DNA of 6,219 bases from an uncultured Chlorobiaceae bacterium. Lineage in GTDB: Bacteria > Bacteroidota > Chlorobiia > Chlorobiales > Chlorobiaceae. Shown piece by piece: positions 1 to 5,812 of this stretch. The translations under genes and the position numbers were made by a program. Every line of letters starts with the position of its first letter. Positions within the stretch are counted from its first letter, which is position 1. The notes under the pieces are model-generated. The model saw only the letters and a program-made list of their open reading frames with translations, had not been told where the DNA came from and made no database searches. Location of the stretch: the NCBI GenBank assembly GCA_903874585.1, contig CAIQSY010000053.1, forward strand, positions 1 through 6,219, written 5' to 3'.

Positions 1-73
1 CTGCTATGTTGACGGAAGTGGTCGTTTTACCGACTCCCCCCTTCTGGTTTGCAATCGCAATAACTCTGCCCAT
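1..73 (-). CDS. parA: ParA/Soj-type chromosome partitioning ATPase, N-terminal fragment (cut by window edge)
   Basis: Only the first 24 codons are in the window. Reading down from the ATG at 71-73 the protein begins MGRVIAIANQKGGVGKTTTS and continues VNIA. This is the deviant Walker A box (KGGVGKTT) at the extreme N-terminus that marks the ParA/Soj/MinD ATPases; the wording IAIANQKGGVGKTTT is typical of chromosomal ParA/Soj. These proteins bind DNA non-specifically in their ATP form and work with ParB to segregate replication origins. The rest of the gene, and a possible parB, lie left of the window. No good Shine-Dalgarno sequence precedes the ATG. The start is fixed by the family, whose P-loop begins about ten residues in. 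It is transcribed divergently from the glycosylase gene. Plasmid-type ParA cannot be excluded from so short a piece. Confidence 0.88.
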   Translation of the reverse strand, partial: MGRVIAIANQKGGVGKTTTSVNIA

Positions 74-134
74 GTACCAACCAGCAAAATTTTAAGCAGT
101 TAAAAGTATTTTCGCTCTTATCATATCGTGTTAC

Positions 135-162
135 ATTATAATACTTACAGCAACCATTACAA
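135..162. promoter_or_regulatory. Candidate overlapping divergent promoters for parA and the glycosylase gene
   Basis: The core ATTATAAT (135-142) is self-complementary, so TATAAT can be read on both strands. On the minus strand TATAAT (135-140) lies 16 bp downstream of TTGTAA (157-162), a plausible -10/-35 pair that would start parA transcription about 55 bases before its ATG. On the plus strand TATAAT (137-142) would start transcription near 149, about 40 bases before the glycosylase ATG at 191, but I see no convincing plus-strand -35. The assignment rests on consensus matching only. Confidence 0.35.
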
Positions 163-190
163 ATTTTTAATCTTGTTTGATGCTTGTTTG

Positions 191-790
191 ATGGAAAGGC
201 TGAAAAAACAATTCTATGAAATGCCGACCCTTGCACTTGCTGAAGCGCTGCTTGGGAAAATTTTTGTGCGCACACTACCAGCAGAAAATGTGCAGTTAAA
301 AGGTAAAATTGTGGAGACTGAAGCTTATCTCGGTAATAATGATGAAGCGAGCCATGCGTGGCGCGGCAAAACGCCACGAAATGCGATGATGTTCCATTCA
401 CCTGGAAGTATCTATATCTATTTCACTTATGGCAACCATTACATGCTCAACATTGTGAGTGAGCCAATGGAGAGTGCTGGCGCAGTACTTATCAGAGCCA
501 TGGAAGCAGTTGAAGGTCTGGAGTTTATGCAACAGCATCGTGGCACAGAGAAAATCACCAATCTGATGAGTGGTCCGGGTAAATTGACGCAGGCATTAGC
601 AATTGACAAACTCAGTAATGGTAAAGATCTTTTTGGTGATGAATTTTGGCTGGAAGATGCGCCAGCCGTGCCGCAAGAGTTGATTGGAACCTCCACGAGA
701 ATTGGTATTTCACGAAGTCGAGAATTGCCATGGCGTAAATTCATGATCAACAATCCCCATGTCTCGAAAAGCAATGTTACATTAATGTAA
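191..790 (+). CDS. 3-methyladenine DNA glycosylase (MPG/AAG family)
   Basis: A 199-residue protein of the alkyladenine DNA glycosylase family (Pur_DNA_glyco), which flips alkylated or deaminated purines such as 3-methyladenine and hypoxanthine out of DNA and cuts the N-glycosidic bond, starting base-excision repair. By comparison with human AAG the active-site residues are all present: the ETEAY motif at 42-46 supplies the water-activating Glu44 and Tyr46, His55 lies in DEASH, Tyr77 and the wedge Tyr80 lie in YIYFTYG, Asn87 follows in LNIV, and Arg102 in AVLIRAME. The SGPGKLTQAL segment near 128-137 is also typical. I start at ATG 191 because that gives the usual family length (about 195-200 residues) and lies downstream of a possible -10 box. 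An in-frame GTG at 128 would add 21 residues with no family counterpart. Neither start has a Shine-Dalgarno sequence. It is a single-gene unit, divergent from parA. Confidence 0.93.
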   Translation: MERLKKQFYEMPTLALAEALLGKIFVRTLPAENVQLKGKIVETEAYLGNNDEASHAWRGKTPRNAMMFHSPGSIYIYFTYGNHYMLNIVSEPMESAGAVLIRAMEAVEGLEFMQQHRGTEKITNLMSGPGKLTQALAIDKLSNGKDLFGDEFWLEDAPAVPQELIGTSTRIGISRSRELPWRKFMINNPHVSKSNVTLM

Positions 791-836
791 AAAAAGAGAG
801 TTGCATATTGGAAAGTTGAAAAAAATAACTCTTTTT
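791..836 (+). terminator. Weak A/T-rich hairpin after the glycosylase gene, possible terminator
   Basis: AAAAAGAGAGTT (791-802) pairs with AACTCTTTTT (827-836) apart from a two-base bulge. The right arm ends in five T's. The stem is A/T-rich and the loop is 24 bases, so folding would be weak. It directly follows the glycosylase stop codon and precedes mgtE by about 55 bases, the usual place for a terminator. Confidence 0.35.
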
Positions 837-891
837 GAGGCTAAATATCTCTGTCAGGAAGCCGCCATAACCCTCACAAACGTCTCCCGTC

Positions 892-2274
892 ATGATCGGA
901 AACCCACTCTTGCCAGAAATCAGGGAACTGATCGAGCAACGTAATTTCAGTGCACTCCAGCGAATTTTCAGCGACTGGCTGCCGGTTGACCTTGCGGAGC
1001 TTATCTCCGATCTTCCAGAGAGTGAACAGGGTATTCTCTTCCGATTGCTCCAGAAAGATATTGCCACCGAAACCTTTGAGTATCTCGATTTTGATTCGCA
1101 GCAGAACCTGCTGACCGCGCTCACCAAGAAGGACGTTACGCATCTGCTGAACAGCATGTCGGCGGATGACCGCACGGCGTTGCTTGAAGAGCTGCCTGGC
1201 ACGGTTGTGCAGGAGCTGCTGAAACTGCTCTCTTTCAAAGAGTTCAAGATTGCCAAAACGCTGCTTGCATACGCCGAAGATAGCGTCGGGCGACTCATGT
1301 CACCAGATTACCTGAGCATCAAAACAGATTGGGATATCAATCAGGTTCTTGACCACATCCGCACCTACGGACACGAGAGTGAAACTCTCAACGTTATTTA
1401 CGTTGTGGATGACATTGGCAAGCTCAAAGGTGAGTTACTTGCACGAACACTACTGCTCTCTCTGCCAGAAAAAAAGGTGAGTGAAATTATTGATGAAGAG
1501 AAGCTTATTACCCTGACCGCCGCACAAGATCAGAAAGATGCGCTCGACACCTTTAAACGGTATGACACGGTTGCGCTGCCGGTGGTGGACTCGAACGGTT
1601 ATTTGATTGGTGTGGTAACCGTTGATGATATGCTCGACGTTGCGGAAGAGGAGGAGACGGAAGACATTCAGAAATTCGGCGGTATTGAAGCACTTGAGGA
1701 TCCTTATATTGATATCTCAATATTAGAGCTTATTAAAAAACGTGCCGTGTGGCTGGTCATTCTGTTTGTCGGCGAGATGCTTACCGCATCAGCAATGGCA
1801 TTTTTTGAGGATGAACTGGCAAAAGCGATTGTGCTGGCAACCTTTATACCGCTCATCATTTCAAGTGGCGGAAACTCAGGCTCACAGGCGGCATCGCTTA
1901 TTATCCGCTCACTCTCACTTGGTGAGATAAGCATAAGCGACTGGTGGAAGGTAATGCGCCGCGAACTCGCTTCCGGGTTAGCACTCGGCTGTATTCTTGG
2001 TTTTATTGGCGTATTAAGAGTTGTGCTATGGGCAATGGCTTTCGGTCATTTCAACACTCAATGGCTCTATATCGGCTTTACCATCGGTCTCTCTCTCGTC
2101 GGCATTGTGATGTTCGGCACCCTGACAGGCTCGATGCTTCCGCTGTTGCTAAAGCGCCTTGGGCTTGATCCTGCGGTCTCTTCAGCACCATTTGTTGCCA
2201 CACTTGTTGACGTTACCGGTATTGTGATTTACTTCAGCGTTGCCTCAATGTTGTTGGGTGGTATTCTTCTCTAA
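892..2274 (+). CDS. mgtE: Magnesium transporter MgtE
   Basis: A 460-residue protein with the full architecture of the MgtE Mg2+ channel/transporter; the Thermus enzyme is about 450. Residues 1-130 are the helical, acidic N domain. Residues about 137-195 and 200-255 are the paired CBS domains that sense cytoplasmic Mg2+. A connecting 'plug' helix runs about 256-285, starting in the acidic AEEEETEDIQKFGG. The membrane domain (about 286-460) has five hydrophobic segments. It carries the family signature GGNSGSQ at 326-332 and SSAPFVATLVDVTG near 430-443; Asp440 corresponds to the pore aspartate of Thermus MgtE. In the known family high cytoplasmic Mg2+ closes the pore through the N and CBS domains. 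ATG 892 is the first possible start after an in-frame TAA at 868-870; no Shine-Dalgarno is visible. The short leader leaves no room for an M-box riboswitch. No clear terminator separates it from the downstream tRNA, so read-through is possible. Confidence 0.96.
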   Translation: MIGNPLLPEIRELIEQRNFSALQRIFSDWLPVDLAELISDLPESEQGILFRLLQKDIATETFEYLDFDSQQNLLTALTKKDVTHLLNSMSADDRTALLEELPGTVVQELLKLLSFKEFKIAKTLLAYAEDSVGRLMSPDYLSIKTDWDINQVLDHIRTYGHESETLNVIYVVDDIGKLKGELLARTLLLSLPEKKVSEIIDEEKLITLTAAQDQKDALDTFKRYDTVALPVVDSNGYLIGVVTVDDMLDVAEEEETEDIQKFGGIEALEDPYIDISILELIKKRAVWLVILFVGEMLTASAMAFFEDELAKAIVLATFIPLIISSGGNSGSQAASLIIRSLSLGEISISDWWKVMRRELASGLALGCILGFIGVLRVVLWAMAFGHFNTQWLYIGFTIGLSLVGIVMFGTLTGSMLPLLLKRLGLDPAVSSAPFVATLVDVTGIVIYFSVASMLLGGILL

Positions 2275-2354
2275 GCATAGATTGGCGGAAACACTATGGA
2301 AAAGAGGGAGATTTTTATAAATTCACCGCTGTCAACCAATGATTTGATTAAAAA

Positions 2355-2442
<88 letters not shown>

Positions 2443-2443
2443 T

Positions 2444-2476
2444 AACAAAGCCCCGCTGACCATGCGGGGCTTTGTT
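2444..2476. terminator. Bidirectional hairpin terminator between tRNA-Ser and the methyltransferase gene
   Basis: The arm AACAAAGCCCCGC (2444-2456) is perfectly complementary to GCGGGGCTTTGTT (2464-2476): a 13-bp stem with a GC-rich core and a 7-base loop. The outer A/T parts of the arms give a T-rich run on either strand. It begins three bases after the tRNA and ends three bases before the stop codon of the minus-strand gene, so it can end both transcripts. Confidence 0.88.
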
Positions 2477-2479
2477 ATT

Positions 2480-2986
2480 TCAGTAAATCCATGGAATAAA
2501 TTTCTTCACCTTCCGTGCATACTCAACATACTCAGGATGACGCTCTGTCAACCAGCGCTCTTCACGAGAGGCTTTGTAGGAGAAAAAGAGAAGTGCAATA
2601 ATTGTTACAAGTAAATGTGACAAACTGGCGTTAAACACCGTCCAACCAAAAGCCGCAAAAAGCTGACTGCTGTAGAGTGGATGACGTACCAGAGCATACA
2701 TGCCAGTTGTTACCAGACGATTATGATCAACGGGATACGGCAGTGGTGTTAAAAACTCCTTGATATGCCGTGAACCCAAAGCACCAAGCAGCAATGCCGC
2801 CACCCAGCTTACCAAAAGAGTTGCCCAACGGAGCATCGTCAGCTCATGAAACAGCTCGCTTGTATGAATTGTGGGATAAACTGGCAACACAACAAAAATG
2901 GCCATAAGAAGAAACTGAACCGCCACAAGGTGCTCTCCGCGTTGACCCCATGCCATTTTGTTTTTTGGTGCACGATCTTTTTTCAT
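2480..2986 (-). CDS. Isoprenylcysteine carboxyl methyltransferase / phospholipid methyltransferase family membrane protein
   Basis: A 168-residue integral membrane protein of the STE14/PEMT-like group of S-adenosylmethionine-dependent methyltransferases. A basic N-terminus is followed by hydrophobic segments at about 21-38, 52-71 and 120-137, with a shorter one near 104-118. The conserved cofactor-binding C-terminal half is clear: TTGMYALVRHPLYSSQL at 93-109 (the family's RHPxY motif), then REERWL at 141-146 and the HPEYVEYARKVKKFIPW end, matching the usual E-E-x-x-L and Y-x-x-Y pattern. Bacterial members methylate lipids or small prenyl-like or thiol substrates; this substrate cannot be told from sequence. 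True prenylated-protein methylation is unlikely in bacteria. The start at 2984-2986 gives the natural charged N-terminus, without a strong Shine-Dalgarno. It stands alone, ends at the bidirectional terminator, and has the DUF1801 remnant upstream on the same strand. Confidence 0.82.
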   Translation of the reverse strand: MKKDRAPKNKMAWGQRGEHLVAVQFLLMAIFVVLPVYPTIHTSELFHELTMLRWATLLVSWVAALLLGALGSRHIKEFLTPLPYPVDHNRLVTTGMYALVRHPLYSSQLFAAFGWTVFNASLSHLLVTIIALLFFSYKASREERWLTERHPEYVEYARKVKKFIPWIY

Positions 2987-3013
2987 AAGAATACTTTAGT
3001 ATCAGGTTATGCC

Positions 3014-3192
3014 TCAAGACCTTACAGGCACGTCAAGCGCCAGAAGGAGATACTCTCGGACATGCTTTGTAGCAATATCCTGAAGCGACGAGAGTTTAAT
3101 GTGTCGGCGAAACTTACCCTTGCCTTCAAGCATTTTGAATGTATCTTCGAGTGAAGCTCCAGCACCAAACTCCAGAGAAACATTTAACCCTT
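3014..3192 (-). pseudogene. 3' remnant of a DUF1801-family gene (5' half missing)
   Basis: Read on the minus strand from about 3190 to the stop at 3014-3016, the frame gives GLNVSLEFGAGASLEDTFKM, then LEGKGKFRRHIKLSSLQD and a helical tail ending LLLALDVPVRS. This is the ending I recognise from DUF1801 (YdhG-like) proteins: a hydrophobic strand, G-A-x-L-x-D, L-x-G-x-G-K-x-x-R-H-[IV]-K, then a C-terminal helix. Family members have about 70 more residues before this, and those are absent. Just upstream, at 3209, an intact GNAT gene starts on the other strand, and continuing the frame only translates its antisense (possible ATGs at 3242-3244 and 3308-3310). I therefore read it as a truncated gene left by a rearrangement. 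A short expressed protein from ATG 3244 is possible but less likely. Function of the family is unknown. Confidence 0.6.
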
Positions 3193-3208
3193 TCGAACAA
3201 AATAAACA

Positions 3209-3739
3209 ATGAATCCAGACATCATTATCAGGAACGAGACGCATGACGATATATGCGCAATAACTGAAGTAACTGTTGCAGCATTCGAGAGCTTGGAGAT
3301 TAGCAACCATACTGAGCAGTTCATTATTGAGGCGCTACGTGCTGCCAAAGCTCTTACGGTATCGCTGGTTGCTGAAATGAATGGCAAAGTTGTAGGGCAT
3401 ATTGCGTTTTCTCCCGTAACTATTTCAGATGGCACCACTGGCTGGTACGGACTTGGACCCGTTTCGGTTTTGCCGGCACACCAGCAGCGAGGCATCGGTA
3501 AAGCGCTGATTCAGAAAGGGTTGAGGTGTTTGAAAGAGATGAATGCTCAAGGTTTTTGCCTTGTAGGGCATCCACTGTACTACAGAAAATTCGGGTTCAC
3601 CACTATGCCTGCGCTTGTGCTTGAGGGAGTACCTCCAGAGGTATTTTTTGCTCTGGTCTTCGACGGGCATACACCGCATGGCAATGTGGCTTTTCACGAA
3701 GGATTCAATGCCTATCTGCCAGATGTAAAAGAGGGGTAA
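3209..3739 (+). CDS. GNAT-family N-acetyltransferase (YhbS-like)
   Basis: A 176-residue, single-domain acetyl-CoA-dependent acyltransferase. The fold is visible in order: the first strand IIIRNETHDDICAITEVTVAAF (5-26), the strand VSLVAEMNGKVVGHIAFSPV (51-70), then motif A with LGPVSVLPAHQQRGIGKALI (82-101), whose QRGIGKA loop binds the acetyl-CoA pyrophosphate, and motif B with LVGHPLYYRKFGF (118-130). The G-x-P-x-Y-Y-x-x-F-G-F motif is characteristic of the YhbS (COG3153) branch. The acceptor substrate is unknown. ATG 3209 gives the expected N-terminus; there is no clear Shine-Dalgarno. Its promoter would have to lie in or beyond the DUF1801 remnant. The stop TAA at 3737-3739 directly abuts the stop of the convergent antitoxin gene. 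No DUF1778-type antitoxin is adjacent, so it is unlikely to be a TacT-like toxin. Confidence 0.87.
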   Translation: MNPDIIIRNETHDDICAITEVTVAAFESLEISNHTEQFIIEALRAAKALTVSLVAEMNGKVVGHIAFSPVTISDGTTGWYGLGPVSVLPAHQQRGIGKALIQKGLRCLKEMNAQGFCLVGHPLYYRKFGFTTMPALVLEGVPPEVFFALVFDGHTPHGNVAFHEGFNAYLPDVKEG

Positions 3740-4033
3740 TTATAATAACACTAAAGCCCTGCTGACCGCTTCAGGTTCGCGGGCAATCACCGTTAACAAA
3801 ATCCGCGCTGAACGTTCGGGTTGACGACGCTTTTGCTCCCAATCTTGCACTGCTCGAACATCAAACCCAAATCGTGCAGAAAACTGTGATTGCGTTAAAC
3901 CCAAGCTGGCGCGAATTGCTTTAACATCAACCGCTTCGGGAACATGAGCAACACATCCTTCGCTTATTTCCCCGCAAGCGTATGCTAATGCCTGCTTTGC
4001 TGATGCGATAAGCTTACATCCTGCTTTTGACAT
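3740..4033 (-). CDS. higA: HigA-type antitoxin, XRE-family helix-turn-helix protein
   Basis: A 97-residue DNA-binding antitoxin. The N-terminal part (1-30) is the variable, probably toxin-interacting segment. Residues about 36-72 hold the helix-turn-helix: VKAIRASLGLTQSQFSARFG, then FDVRAVQDWEQKRRQP, followed by a C-terminal helix REPEAVSRAL typical of the HigA2/NadS type (COG2944). I start at ATG 4031-4033 because AAGGAG lies nine bases upstream, one of the few good ribosome sites in the window. An in-frame ATG at 4066 would add 11 residues but lacks one. The start overlaps the last 20 bases of the toxin frame, so the two are translationally coupled. In the known family the antitoxin neutralises the toxin and represses the operon. 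Its stop is flush with the stop of the convergent GNAT gene, with no terminator between. Confidence 0.9.
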   Translation of the reverse strand: MSKAGCKLIASAKQALAYACGEISEGCVAHVPEAVDVKAIRASLGLTQSQFSARFGFDVRAVQDWEQKRRQPERSARILLTVIAREPEAVSRALVLL

Positions 4034-4379
4034 AACCTGTAACTCCTTGTCTATACGTTTCGGCAAGTGCGCCTAAAATTTGCTTTAATTCATTCCGTTC
4101 TGCTTGAGATACGTTTGCTATTTCACCTTTGGAAAATATCGATAACAGAAAAACAGGAATATCCTTCCCCCCATAAAACGTAATAACCCTGTAACCACCA
4201 CTTTTTCCCTTACCTCGACCGGCAAACCGAATCTTTCTTGCGCCACCAGTGCCTTTGATTTCAACTCCCGCATTGGGTGTTCGAGCAACATAATCAACAA
4301 TTGAACATCGCTCCCGATCTGTTAAACCAAGTGCCTTAGCATCAATAAGGTAATCTGCTGTTTCAATAACAACGTGCAT
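4014..4379 (-). CDS. higB: HigB-type toxin, RelE/ParE superfamily mRNA interferase
   Basis: A 121-residue protein of the RelE/HigB2 toxin group, ribosome-dependent or free mRNA endonucleases that shut down translation under stress. The family hallmarks appear in order: HVVIETADYLIDAKALGLTD (2-21), the segment around PNAG (35-38), the basic GTGGARKIRFAGRGKGKSGG (43-62) followed by YRVITFY, which places Arg and Lys on the RNA-binding face, the strand FLLSIFSKGE (77-86), and the closing helix VSQAERNELKQIL (90-102). The last 20 or so residues run slightly beyond many homologues. The toxin-first order and the overlap with the antitoxin are typical of higBA. ATG 4377-4379 fits the family N-terminus; only a weak GAAG lies upstream. 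Whether the protein is active cannot be judged from sequence alone. Confidence 0.9.
   Translation of the reverse strand: MHVVIETADYLIDAKALGLTDRERCSIVDYVARTPNAGVEIKGTGGARKIRFAGRGKGKSGGYRVITFYGGKDIPVFLLSIFSKGEIANVSQAERNELKQILGALAETYRQGVTGYVKSRM
4043..4048 (-). promoter_or_regulatory. Shine-Dalgarno sequence that decides the antitoxin start
   Basis: On the minus strand AAGGAG ends nine bases before the ATG at 4031-4033. It lies inside the toxin coding region and favours this start over the ATG at 4066. Confidence 0.75.
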
Positions 4380-4405
4380 AAGAAGGCTTCAAAAAAATTA
4401 GTATC

Positions 4406-4448
4406 TATCACTACGAAAATAATGCGTACATAAAGCAAATATCACTAC
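4406..4448. repeat. Pair of 9-bp direct repeats upstream of the toxin gene, candidate antitoxin operator
   Basis: TATCACTAC occurs at 4406-4414 and again at 4440-4448, 34 bases apart (about three helical turns), within 70 bases of the toxin ATG. The first copy overlaps an imperfect palindrome TAGT-N7-ACTA (4399-4413). HigA-type antitoxins repress their own operon by binding sites in this position, so these are reasonable operator candidates. In A/T-rich DNA a chance 9-mer repeat is also possible. Confidence 0.35.
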
Positions 4449-4596
4449 ACACTAGTAATGTATGGTAATATTAAGATTATTTAAGCGTAATTATTTCATA
4501 ATAAAGCAAAATCATCACCTTCTTACGAACTAAAGATACGGTTATGCCGTATATAAAACAAAGAGTATCAAACATATTCAATCTCCCTCTACAAAC

Positions 4597-4645
4597 ATAA
4601 AGCCTTGTAAACTTTGCTCCAATGCACAAGTTTACAAGGCTTTAT
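4597..4645 (-). terminator. Strong hairpin terminator downstream of acr3
   Basis: ATAAAGCCTTGTAAACTT (4597-4614) is perfectly complementary to the sequence at 4628-4645: an 18-bp stem. The 13-base loop can add three more pairs (TGC 4615-4617 with GCA 4624-4626). It lies 37 bases past the acr3 stop. On the minus strand the right side reads CTTTAT then GTTTGT, an imperfect T-rich tail. It would insulate the toxin-antitoxin operon from arsenic-operon read-through. Confidence 0.8.
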
Positions 4646-4682
4646 TACGAACTGGCAAATATTGACTACGGATGATGACCGA

Positions 4683-5723
4683 TCATGCAAAAAATTTCCC
4701 GCGAAACCAGAGCGCAACATTGACGAGAGCAATTAACGCTGGCACTTCGACCAGTGGACCAATGACCGCAGCAAACGCTTCGCCGGAGTTGATGCCAAAC
4801 ACCGCAACAGCGACCGCAATGGCAAGCTCAAAGTTATTGCTTGCAGCTGTGAAGGCGAGTGTTGCCGTTTTGGGATAGTCAGCGCCAACCTTTTTACCCA
4901 TATAAAACGAAAGCAGAAACATCACCACGAAGTAGATCAAAAGAGGAATTGCAATGCGTACGACATCCATCGGGATAGCAACGATGTACTCCCCTTTAAG
5001 CGAAAACATCACCACAATGGTAAAGAGCAGCGCCACCAGCGTCAGTGGGCTGATGCGCGGAATAAATTCTCCCTCATACCACTCTTTGCCCTTCAAACGC
5101 AGCAGAACAAAGCGCGTCAGAAAACCAGCAATAAAAGGAATACCGAGATAGATAAAGACCGAACTGGCAATTTCTGCAATGGAGATATCAACGGCAAATG
5201 ACGTAAGCCCCAACCACTTCGGCAAAACCGTCAGAAAAATCCATGCGTACACGGAAAAGAAGAGCACCTGAAAAATTGAGTTGAAAGCCACAAGACCAGC
5301 AGCATACTCGGTATCGCCATTGGCAAGCTCATTCCAGACAATGACCATCGCAATGCAGCGAGCAAGACCAATCATGATGAGACCTGCCATATAGTGCGGC
5401 ATGTCGGCAAGAAAGAGTACGGCAAGAGCAAACATCAGAATGGGACCAATCACCCAGTTCTGCACAAGCGAGAGGAGCAGCACTTTCGTGTTACGGAAAA
5501 CGTCGCCAAGCTCCTCGTATTTTACCTTTGCCAGCGGAGGATACATCATGACGATAAGTCCAACAGCAATCAGCAGATTTGTGGTTCCCGACTGGAAATG
5601 GTTCCAGAAGCCGGTAATTCCGGGATAGAGATAACCGGAGAGTACGCCGACGCCCATGGCAAGAAAAATCCAGAGCGTCAGATAGCGGTCGAGAAATGAG
5701 AGACGTTGTGATACAGTACTCAT
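4683..5723 (-). CDS. acr3: Acr3-family arsenite efflux pump
   Basis: A 346-residue inner-membrane carrier with about ten hydrophobic segments, the usual size for Acr3 (the BART superfamily arsenite/antiporter, often annotated arsB although unrelated to ArsB proper). Key family features are present: MMYPPLAKVKYEEL (59-72), the essential cysteine Cys123 in GLARCIAMVIVWNELA (119-134), the NGDTEYAAGLVAFNSIFQ motif (135-152), and AASNNFELAIAVAVAVFG (293-310) with the conserved glutamate Glu299. It expels arsenite, the product of ArsC, driven by the membrane potential or proton gradient. It lies 89 bases downstream of arsC on the same strand, so the two probably form one operon, separated by a hairpin. 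No Shine-Dalgarno is evident before the ATG at 5721-5723. Confidence 0.95.
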   Translation of the reverse strand: MSTVSQRLSFLDRYLTLWIFLAMGVGVLSGYLYPGITGFWNHFQSGTTNLLIAVGLIVMMYPPLAKVKYEELGDVFRNTKVLLLSLVQNWVIGPILMFALAVLFLADMPHYMAGLIMIGLARCIAMVIVWNELANGDTEYAAGLVAFNSIFQVLFFSVYAWIFLTVLPKWLGLTSFAVDISIAEIASSVFIYLGIPFIAGFLTRFVLLRLKGKEWYEGEFIPRISPLTLVALLFTIVVMFSLKGEYIVAIPMDVVRIAIPLLIYFVVMFLLSFYMGKKVGADYPKTATLAFTAASNNFELAIAVAVAVFGINSGEAFAAVIGPLVEVPALIALVNVALWFRGKFFA

Positions 5724-5759
5724 GGTGATAGTTGATAAAGTTAACGTAAAAATTGCATC

Positions 5760-5806
5760 CGAGAGCCTCAGACAACGAATTCATTTCACGGTGGCTGATG
5801 CTCTCG
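5760..5806 (-). terminator. Hairpin between arsC and acr3, possible attenuator or partial terminator
   Basis: CGAGAGCCTCAG (5760-5771) and CTGATGCTCTCG (5795-5806) pair over 12 positions with one mismatch, around a 23-base loop. On the minus strand the stem is followed by GATGCAATTTTTACG, so five T's come six bases after it. It starts seven bases beyond the arsC stop. That arrangement suits an intrinsic terminator with partial read-through into acr3, or an RNA-stability element. The displaced T-run and long loop weaken the case. Confidence 0.4.
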
Positions 5807-5812
5807 AAGCCA

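Larger units (their letters stand above)
4380..4682. other. A/T-rich intergenic region between higB and acr3
   Basis: About 300 bases without a credible gene. Nearest the toxin are the candidate operator repeats. A second, looser repeat is ATAAAGCAAA at 4430-4439 and 4501-4510. A small hairpin ATACGG-TTATG-CCGTAT occupies 4536-4552. The far end holds the acr3 terminator. Its base composition is visibly more A/T-rich than that of the neighbouring genes. The toxin promoter must lie here, but I could not fix a -10/-35 pair with confidence. Confidence 0.7.

Noticed and set aside
27..401. A 124-residue minus-strand reading frame spanning parA and the glycosylase gene.
   Set aside because: It runs antisense to the well-supported glycosylase gene and in a different frame from parA, with no recognisable protein features.
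791..891. A magnesium riboswitch (M-box) before mgtE.
   Set aside because: The gap is only about 100 bases, contains just a weak A/T hairpin, and shows none of the expected multi-helix structure.
2282..2321. A promoter for the tRNA from TTGGCG (2282-2287) and TATAAA (2316-2321).
   Set aside because: The spacing of 28 bases is far from 16-18, so the pair is not credible.
3209..3739. The GNAT gene as a TacT-like acetyltransferase toxin.
   Set aside because: It has the YhbS-type motif and no adjacent DUF1778 antitoxin; the neighbouring antitoxin already pairs with its own toxin on the other strand.
3752..3766. AAAGCCCTGCTGACC here matches 14 of 15 bases of the left arm and loop of the tRNA terminator (2447-2461), suggesting a captured half-terminator.
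   Set aside because: The matching right arm is missing, and the bases encode the normal C-terminal residues of the antitoxin.
4523..4653. The 9-mer TTACGAACT occurs at 4523-4531 and 4645-4653 and might be a target-site duplication around a small mobile element.
   Set aside because: The enclosed segment has no terminal inverted repeats at its ends, and a chance 9-mer repeat in A/T-rich DNA is plausible.
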